64,000 nt of DNA from Luidia sarsii (Eukaryota; Echinodermata; Asteroidea; Paxillosida; Luidiidae). Below, piece by piece: positions 56,601-64,000 of the stretch. Position 1 is the stretch's first letter. Each line of letters starts with the position of its first letter. The stretch covers positions 18,341,159-18,405,158 of the forward strand of contig OX465105.1 in assembly GCA_949987565.1 (NCBI GenBank), written 5' to 3'. A program made the position numbers and the translations under genes. The notes under the pieces are model-generated. The model did no database searches and was not told the origin of the DNA. It was given only the letters and a program-made list of their open reading frames with translations.

Positions 56601-59600
56601 CATGGGGTGAACCCCAGGTGCAGTATCAAAGACAGTTCACCAGCCAACCATTCCATCCTCAGCTTAAAACCCTAACCTTCCTCAATCCTCCACAATCCTC
56701 CGGGGGGTAATGGAGGATTGAGGCAGGTATGAAAATGTCCAGTTTGCGCATTGTGGAAGATTGAGGAAGGTTGTAAAATTTACACTGGAGGATTGTGCTG
56801 GATTGAGGAAGGTTGTTCGATTTACACTGGAGGATTTTTGAGGATATGAAAAGCTGTGGAACTTTGACAAAGGCACGTACCATGGAGCCACATTCTTATA
56901 GCTCCATGCATGTACTGTCTATAAACAAAGGATCCATTTACATGTACTGTGGAGGATTGAGGCAATGGGGTACATGTACATGCACAAACTCATATTGGAG
57001 GATTGTGGAGGATTGAGGCAGTGAGGATCTTGCACAAACTCTTATTGGAGGATTGAGGAGGGTTCCAGGCACGCAGCACTAGGCCCTATATAACATTGGT
57101 AAAGGTCAAAAGATTGCCACAAGTTGTGTTAAACCATAAAACAGCTTAAATGGTAATCTGAGAAAGTAGAAAAAAAAAACAGTCAAGGTTTACACACTGT
57201 TCTGTAGTGTAAGAAATAGTTTATTATTTGCGAGTAATAAACTGTTTGACGATGTGACGAGTGAAGATTTCTCGAAAAGTACAGCATCCCTGACCGTAAG
57301 ATTTCAACGTGAGGATTCTATCATGACCATCTACAAACTGTGTAAATAAGAAGGAAATCCGTGGACTTCGATGTATCCCGCTCTTCCCAGTTGTATTGGG
57401 CCTTTAAGAATACAATCACGGTGACACCTTGTGCAAATCAATCTCCTTGCAAGTTTGTGTCTTTCCGAGGAGAACCATTCGACTCAAGGTGTCAATCTCC
57501 ATGAAGATGGATAAAGCATGGTCTCATGGTGCTTCACAGAACCCACCACAAACAAGTCTAATTGTCTCAAAAGTTAGAGGACCTGATGTTTCAATCCTAG
57601 CAGGACCTTTCTCAAAGGCAAAGTGACAAGGACATACCCAGACAGTCAGGGGAAGGAAAGCCCTGACACACATGACAGAGGAAGGACAAAAGGGAAGGGA
57701 GTGGTATGCATATGTACACACGAAGGGAGGGGAGATCATTTAGGGAAAATAGACAAATGGGTGGGGAGGATCAAAGGGACAGGAGCGAGGTGGGAGATCA
57801 AAGGGGAAAGGGACAGGAAAGATGAAAGAAAATAGGGATTAATGAAGTGATGATTAGTCATTCCCTTCCTGGATGTTGAGGCCATGAGGTTGGATAGTGT
57901 GGAGACGCTTAATCCACAGTTTCTCCCTGCTGAGGCAGACGGCATCTATCCGATGGCAAGAATGGAAGTTTAATTGTCATTGCAAGCTGTTCTGAATGTA
58001 CTCACGTCCTGTCCGTTTCATCTTCTCTCCCTCAGTGGTCCGTCGTCGGGGACACGTTTGTCGTTGGCTGCGAGTACGCAAACTCCATCGTCTACCGAAA
58101 GACCAGCTTCGTGGACAACCCCGACTTGAACAACCCCGCCTACCGGTAGGTGTCACGTGAAGAGACCCCGGTTGGTTCTCACGCAGAATGTTTGGAGGGG
58201 AAGACCAGGTTTGAATTTACCAGTGGCCTTGTGGCCAGTCGACCTTTGACAATATCTATGGCCGATTGAAGGCCATCCCATAGCGGCCTGGCTGACCATT
58301 GCCTATTTTCAAGAAACTGCTAATAAACACCACAAATTTGCTAAAGCACAAAAAGTCTTGCCCAAAAATATCAGGTTACTAGCTAAAGTTTCACTTGTTT
58401 CCTAACCTAAGCACCCAAAATTTGAATACAAGTTGTACGTAATAACTACCAAACTACCAAATGAAAACACATCGCTTGACTTTGATCACCCTTTCTACTT
58501 AAATGAAATATAGTTCGTCAAAAATTGGGAGCCTGTTGTGGTTAGCAGTTGTGGTCAAAATTAAATGGTGGATGTGTCCTTGAGGGTGGCCCATGCAGGG
58601 AGACATATAAACAAGCGCAGCACTTCCTGTTAATCAGAGCGTGAGCGGTGCATTGTGGGATTAAAAATACCGATGCGATGCAGCAGAACATTCCCACACA
58701 CACCATTTCGCAAATAAACGCGATTTTGAAAAGTCTCACTAATAGTAGAGTCTGAATCGCGATACAAATCCCACTATTAATCACGTTTATTGTGGCCGCA
58801 CATTAAAACAAAGTGGAGTTTGAATTCAAAACGGCGATTCAAATAATCGTGCTTTTTGGGGGACAGTGGAAACAGCCCTTATGGGGTATAAGCCTTAAAC
58901 CCTGAGTGGATGTTGAGATTTGTTTATACTGTTCAGTAGCTAATGTATCCCAACTCACTTCCATCCTCTCACGGCCACTTAAAAAAATACCTCGTTTAGG
59001 AGATGAGTCTATGAATACCTTACTGGAGGTAGTATTGTGGTTATTGTGGTGAACAATATTATACAGGTAGTTTACCCCCATTGGGGTAGTTTGAACATGC
59101 TCTAGTCCTCCTTCCTCATCCTGGCCCAACTTGTCACCATTGATCCGGAGATAGGGCTAGCCTAACAGACTTTTCTTTGTTTCCTCAGCTCAAAGTGTGG
59201 CATTTACGAAGAGAACTGCGGATTGGCGAATGTTATGATGTCCTGGGGCCATGATGGTACGAGCAGTTGTAATAGTTAATTGATAATTTAAGTTTTGTAG
59301 TAATTACAATAGTGTGTAGCACTCACGATTCCACTCCCTAGTACTCGCGGAATGAAACTCACTGATCTCATGGTCTCGGATGCCACCATTGGTAGAAGAT
59401 TTTAGATGAGGATACATTACACATGATGTGAGATCTGCTCCAGCCTTGTGAACAAATATGTGTAGCCCACATGTAGATGTTTGCAGTGACACTGTATAGA
59501 ACGTCTTTTCAGAATGAGCGTGGAGTTCACCCAGAGTTCAGAGGGAACTTACTGGTAAAGTGGTAGTTAACTTTTTTGTATAGCCCCATCCTTAGGCAGT

Positions 59601-61523
59601 TACATGTAGGGCTAAATAGCTGACCCGGTTATTTTTAACAATGGTGAATAAAACCAGTGGTCTCAGGTCAAAAAACACTGTCCAGTCCATTTTTAGCTGC
59701 TATTCTCAATAAATTTGACCTTTTCTCATGTCAGTTTTCCCTTCATTTGATTCTTTGTAAATTCTTTTGTAAAATCTTAAAATAGAAAGAAATTGTACGA
59801 GGAAAGGGACTGTGCTGTACAATTGCATATGAAACTTGTCAGTTGCAGTAAAATGACTTTGTAGAGCAATGTCGACACATTGACATTCCTTCCTCCTTTC
59901 CTCCTGTTTTTGTTCTGTGTCTGTCATCTTCTCTTCCTCTGTTTGATCTTGGTCAGACTTGTAGCATCTAGGAGGCACTAGGCTGTAGACCAGCAGCCGA
60001 TTTCAAGAAATGTTGCGTAAGTTACGCAGCATAAGTCTTGCTCCCCATTGACTCTTTTAAGCAATATTTAGAAAAGGCAACAAAATTTTGCGTAAGTTAC
60101 GCAATAAAATGTTGTGTACGCAATCGGCTGCAGTCTTCTTCTAGGCTTACCGCATCCCACTGCTGTCTCACCTGATGCCAACCTCTGTTTTCCTTCTCTT
60201 CCCTTCTGTTTTTTTGTTGGGCTTTCTGCAGAGTACCTGTACAAGGTGTTGGTTGAGAACAAGTGCAAGCTCCCCGAAGAGGTGAGTAAGCTGACATTCA
60301 CCCACACGAAGATACACACATTGCCCACCACAGCCCGTCAATGAAATGAACAAAAAATAGATTATTTACTTTCCATTCTAAAGAAATCACAATGTCCACG
60401 TTGAACACAGAGCAGGTCGGATACTCACCCTGAAGATAGGAGAATCTATCTCATGGAGCAGTTTAATCATGACACACCTCAGCCAATTCAAACGAATGAA
60501 CAGACCACTCACTCCTGGGGCTTTCCTGTTGATGCCAAGCAAGCTCTGATTCAAGTCCTTCTGTACTGAATGTGTTTTTTTCCCCTAAGGAATATATGAA
60601 GTTTGCGTGGCAGATAAAGAAAAATCTCAAAAGTTAAAAGGCCTGACGTTTCGATCCTAGCAGGACCTTTCTCAAAGGTCCTGCTAGGATCGAAACCTCA
60701 GGCCCTCTTACTTTTGAGATTTTGGTATTGAAGGTCATCGCAGAACCACACCGCTTGTTACAGAAGCACCTTACATGATCCCCGACAAATCCTAACTCAT
60801 GTTTCCTTCTGTTTGTTCCTTGCGTACGGACGTGTGCAGGCTTTGTACATGGTCCGCTACCATTCCTTCTATCCCTGGCACACCGGCCAAGACTACATGC
60901 ACCTTTGCAACAACAAAGACTTGGAGATGCTCCAATGGATCCGGGAATTCAAGTGAGTCCAGTGACCCCATTGCAGGCATTAATGGCAGAGTGGTTCGGA
61001 TCCAGACTAAGCTAAACTGTAGAAGCCACAGTGGTCTGGTTCTAGACTCCTTAAAGGTTAGAAGCCAGAGCGATCTGGCTTAAAGTCCCCTTAGACAATT
61101 AGAATTTCAAACCAGAGTGATCAAGCTTTTGAAGGTGGGGTGGTCTGGTAACGGACTTTCCCAGCTTTTGAAGGTGGAGTGGTCAGGTAACAGACTCTCC
61201 CAGCTTTTGAAGCTGGGAATGGTCTAGTAACAGACTCTCCAAACTTTTGAAGTTGGAGTAGTCTGGTAACAGACTCTCCAAGCTTTCGAAGCTGGAGTGG
61301 TCTGATAACAGACTCTCCAAGCTTTTGAAGCTGGAGTGATCGGCTACCAGACTCTCTAAGATTAAGAAACCACATTGGTCTAATTTTAATTTTTGTCTTT
61401 GGTATTTTTTGCAGCCAATTCGACCTGTACTCCAAATGTGACAGCCTGCCTGATTTGGATGCTCTGCGTCCTTTCTATCAGACCCTCATTGACAAATATA
61501 TCCCTGGTACCCTCAAATGGTAG
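50699..61523 (+). CDS. MIOX: Myo-inositol oxygenase, first short exon not located
   Basis: Ten exons: 50699-50821, 55145-55237, 55584-55676, 55986-56055, 56550-56617, 58036-58145, 59189-59256, 60232-60281, 60840-60952 and 61415-61523, ending in TAG. They join in phase to 298 residues. MIOX uses O2 and a di-iron centre to convert myo-inositol to D-glucuronate, the first step of inositol breakdown, in the cytosol. All six known iron ligands are present at the mammalian spacing: H111 (YHAFQTAE), H136-D137 (LIHDLGK), H207 (SWGHDEY), H233 (RYHSFYPWHTG) and D266 (NQFDLY). Each is offset by exactly 13 from the mammalian number, so there are no indels across the core. The C-terminus (IPGTLKW) matches the family. 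Exon 50699 has an upstream in-frame stop and no Met, so a separate short first exon must exist. Intron 1 as seen is 4.3 kb. Confidence 0.95.
51190..51240. repeat. Degenerate FB repeat fragment
   Basis: AGGCCTGATGTTTTTATTCG and GTAGGATTATG. Confidence 0.35.
51240..54990. other. Intron of MIOX, no exon seen
   Basis: Includes single arms of the TTCTGAAAAGAACC palindrome (51840-51940, 53855-53930), a C run at 53603-53617, and a tRNA-like SINE fragment on the minus strand at 53975-54060 (GACCAGGATTTGAACCCAGA, CCACCTGAGCTAC). Confidence 0.5.
54995..55075. repeat. FB repeat fragment
   Basis: GAGGGCCTGATCTCTCAATC and CAGAACCTTTCTCAAAGG, shortly before MIOX exon 55145. Confidence 0.6.
55770..55888. 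repeat. Fragment of the GCCTAAGCC family
   Basis: GAAGCCCAAGCCCGAGCC and CTAAGCCTTGCATTTCAAGG at the right edge; the left edge resembles 13075-13110 (ATTCCCCAAGAAATTGGGGC there). Confidence 0.5.
56230..56510. repeat. tRNA-like SINE and FB fragments side by side
   Basis: TGCGTCGAGGAGAATGTAAT, as at 22257; then an FB piece (56395-56445); then the SINE tail GGTCTCGGGTTCAGATCCCG. All lie between MIOX exons 55986 and 56550. Confidence 0.55.
56655..57065. repeat. Minisatellite around GGAGGATTGAGGAAGGTT
   Basis: Units TGGAGGATTGAGG with variable spacers. The first 50 bases carry the complement (CCTCAATCCTCC), making an inverted head. MIOX intron. Confidence 0.8.
57560..57630. repeat. FB repeat fragment
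   Basis: GAGGACCTGATGTTTCAATC and AGCAGGACCTTTCTCAAAGG; MIOX intron. Confidence 0.65.
59993..60132. repeat. Small inverted-repeat element
   Basis: GCAGCCGATT and AATCGGCTGC at the two ends; inside, TTGCGTAAGTTACGCA occurs twice. MIOX intron just upstream of exon 60232. Confidence 0.5.
60628..60725. repeat. Compact FB hairpin
   Basis: CTGACGTTTCGATCCTAGCA followed at once by the inverse (CCTGCTAGGATCGAAACCTC): the simplest form of the family in this window. Confidence 0.8.
61105..61360. repeat. Minisatellite, about 39-bp unit, 6 copies
   Basis: Copies of CCAAGCTTTTGAAGCTGGAG and GGTCTGGTAACAGACTCT in the last MIOX intron, ending about 50 bases before the last exon. Confidence 0.88.
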
Positions 61524-61720
61524 ATAACACACATACCTCTATCCATTTTGGCACACTGGCACAACCGGTAACCGTGTGTTTGCTCAGTGCCAGTTACATC
61601 CCTGGTACCCTTCATTGGTAGATAAAACAGACCTCTATCCATTTTGGCACACTGAAACAACCGGTAACCGTGTGCTTGCTCAGTGCCAGGTACATCCCTG
61701 GTACCCTTCATTGGTAGACA
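61490..61720. repeat. Tandem repeat that includes the MIOX stop codon
   Basis: ATCCCTGGTACCCT and TGGTAGATAA start at about 61500, 61600 and 61692. The first copy supplies the final codons and TAG of MIOX; the later copies lie in the 3' UTR. Confidence 0.85.
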
Positions 61721-62690
61721 ACACACAGACAGAACACTATTCATTTTGATAATCAAGAAAAGCTGTTAACAGTCAGTCTCTAAATGGCAAGTTTATCACT
61801 GGTAGTCTTCCATTTTGACGTAACCAGCCCCATTTGTACACAAAAGAACTGGTTACCGGTTATGTTGATGAATTGTACATCCCTGATTCCCTGGTACTCT
61901 GAGTAAAATATCAACTGCCCCATCTGTACACTAGAATAAACTGGTAACCACCTTCGCAATTCCATGCCATCACCACAGCCACAGCTTCAGCCATAGCCTT
62001 AGCCTTAGCCTTAGCCATAATCTCAGCCACAGCCTCAGACATACAGTAGTCCCAGCCACATCCACAGCCTCAGGCAAAGCCCAAGCCATAACCTCAAGCA
62101 TAGCCTCAACAGCCACTGCATTTTTTTCTGACCGAATCAGCTAACAATAATTAAGAAATTTATTTTTTATTATGAATATAACATTTAATCATTTTTAATC
62201 ATCATTTTGACATTTATTGAATAACATTTATTGAATATTATTGAATGTTGAAAATACATGTACATTTCTGTGATGAAAGTGCATTGTTTGTGCAGATAAG
62301 GATTTTGGTATGAATTTGATGTACATAAGACTAAGAGTGATTTCAGCCCAGGATTTCAGGCTTTGCAGTGTACATTTAATATAGGAAAAATGACAAAACA
62401 TAATTATTAACTTTCACATAATTATGTAAAGAAAAGATTCATTGCTGCTCTATCTTCACCCTAAGGGTGGTATGATTACGTTTATGATGAATAGGGAAGG
62501 AAAAGACGCAGTATGTCAGCAAAGTCAGCATCAAGCTTAGCAGAAGTTTTTATAATAATATTCCACTTATGAAGATAATATTTTTTTTTAATCTGTATAT
62601 ATAAAATTACTAATACTTGTAGGGATTTAAGAATTAGCCATGCCTCTTACCTTTAATATTTTGATTTAAATTTTTTTTTTTTTTAAGTCA
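61721..62690. other. Probable MIOX 3' UTR or flank
   Basis: Contains a CAGCCATAGCCTTAGCC simple repeat (61970-62120), then AT-rich DNA with no gene seen. Confidence 0.4.
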
Positions 62691-62691
62691 A

Positions 62692-62805
62692 TACACAAAA
62701 AAATGTTGCAAAATGCTCTGACTAAAATGGCCTGCAATATATAGATCTCAAAAGTTAGAAGGCCTGACGTTTCGATCCTAGCAGGACCTTTCTCAATTTT
62801 TCAGA
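62692..62805. repeat. FB repeat copy
   Basis: AATGTTGCAAAATGCTCTGA, GAAGGCCTGACGTTTCGATC and AGCAGGACCTTTCTCA. Confidence 0.75.
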
Positions 62806-63455
62806 AGAAAAATGTCCGAATTGCTTTTTTTATAAAGGCTTAGGAATACGTGCAGAGACTGGTGGTTATGATACCTCTCTGCCTGTCATCGACGCTCATT
62901 TATTTTGTTTGATTGCATAATGTCCAAATTATTGTTAGCAGTTCCCGAGTTTGCCTCGTTTTTATTGCAACAAGCTTTTCAGAAAATGGAAGAGATGATA
63001 TCATACAATTCGGAAGGTTTTGTAGATTCTCTTGAAAAGAGAAGCGATTCCTTCTTTTTTTTTGAGAGTATGTATTTCTTTTAGCTGATCTACCTCATGA
63101 TTCCCGTTAAAAGAAATCCCAGTCTAATGTGATCAACCACAATTTTGTTTTATTGTATTTGCAGTACGAGTTGATTCGGTTGCAGTAAGACGAATTATTT
63201 TTAAGTCTGTTTGCAATCTTCGGGTAAACGATGTATTTCTCATTATCTCTTTCATGGGAAGATGGTGTCTCGAGAAAATGATGGATGGTATTTTTTTGTA
63301 ATTTATACTGGTGCACTAACAATGCAATAAAGGATTTTGAAATCTTTGGTGCACAAGGGTTGTCTCGTTCAAAGACTCTTGTTATCTTATGGTGTAAAAG
63401 CTTCGGCCGTACGGTCTAACACTGTTCATGGATATCGTATAATAATAATTATTTT
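62806..63455. other. No supported gene; one AATAAA
   Basis: AATAAA at 63326-63331 could serve a long MIOX 3' UTR, but nothing else ties it to the gene. Confidence 0.3.
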
Positions 63456-63459
63456 GCGT

Positions 63460-64000
63460 GGCGGAGAATGTACTTCAACAAGGGTTTTCCCTACTCTATG
63501 CCTACTTAATTAAACACTGCTTAGTGCCTTGATTGATTGCCTGCTGAAAAAATCCTGGCAGATCGGGCAAGATCGATTGGAACCCGTCACTCCTGTAGTC
63601 CATTTTCATCAAATTATTGTAGCTTAATAACTACCAGTTGCAAGACAAAGAGTGATGCCCAGAAAACATATTAATATGACCTTTTCTTAACTTAATGGCT
63701 TCTCAATCGTATGAGGTGCGTTACAAGGCTATGTGAAATCAACCCGACGTCTGCACTAGAAAGCAGGAGTCGTAGGAGTGTATTTTTCAGCACGGCAATC
63801 GGGCAAAGCACTGAGCATACCGTGACACGGTTTACCTAGCCAGCCAGCGAACTCGGATCTGCGATCGATCACAAGACGATGAACGATGTACAGAAACCAC
63901 ACGGTGTATCTCAACTTACGATGGTTTATCCATCGTAAGTTGAGTTTAAAACGATGCATCTTCAGGCTTTTAATTGTGAAATCCAGCCCTGTCCTCGTAT
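63460..64000. repeat. Old SINE-like and palindrome-rich repeats at the right edge
   Basis: 63463-63870 matches parts of the element at 22257 (GGAGAATGTA, AAGCACTGAGCAT). 63880-63990 matches 33590-33780 in inverse (ACTTACGATGG, AACGATGCATC). Confidence 0.5.

Overview
This window is animal nuclear DNA. It shows introns with GT/AG boundaries, secreted mosaic proteins, fold-back DNA elements and very abundant micro- and minisatellites. A marine deuterostome invertebrate, most likely an echinoderm, is the best guess. That rests on gene content and genome style, not on a diagnostic marker. There is a 200-base assembly gap of N at 19783-19982.

Layout. (1) Positions 248-6995, minus strand: nine exons of a secreted or cell-surface protein of unknown family. 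It has a signal peptide and a recurring V-x-V-x-C strand, and its 3' end lies beyond the left edge. (2) 7796-11438: a tRNA-His(GTG) array with 17 intact genes and 4 degenerate copies. One arm is on the plus strand and the other on the minus strand, in units of about 170 bp. (3) 11440-19780: about 8 kb with no gene I can support, filled with fold-back elements, minisatellites and a CT microsatellite. (4) 19983-31914, plus strand: nine exons of a DCST2-like (DC-STAMP domain, RING-like C-terminus) membrane protein, in the family that acts in sperm-egg fusion. It appears to carry a long Ser/Pro/His-rich N-terminal extension, and its 5' end is lost in the gap. (5) 31915-36380: repeats and unassigned DNA. 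(6) 36485-46794, plus strand: eleven exons giving a 525-residue secreted protease with a signal peptide, three LDL-receptor class A modules, one thrombospondin type 1 module and a trypsin-like domain. (7) 50699-61523, plus strand: ten exons of myo-inositol oxygenase (MIOX) with all six iron ligands; only a short first coding exon was not found. (8) 61524-64000: probable 3' UTR and repeats.

The four protein genes show no sign of acting together; they are ordinary neighbours. The less ordinary content lies in genome structure: the inverted tRNA-His array; partial copies of two DCST2-like exons, acceptor included, embedded in a 20-bp minisatellite; microsatellites serving as polypyrimidine tracts; several families of small DNA transposons with clear target-site duplications, one carrying a THAP zinc-finger fragment; and a coding end caught up in a minisatellite.

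Exon boundaries were read by eye from GT/AG sites and reading phase. All phases close in the protease gene, the MIOX gene and the nine visible exons of the minus-strand gene. In the DCST2-like gene they close apart from one frame change inside exon 2.
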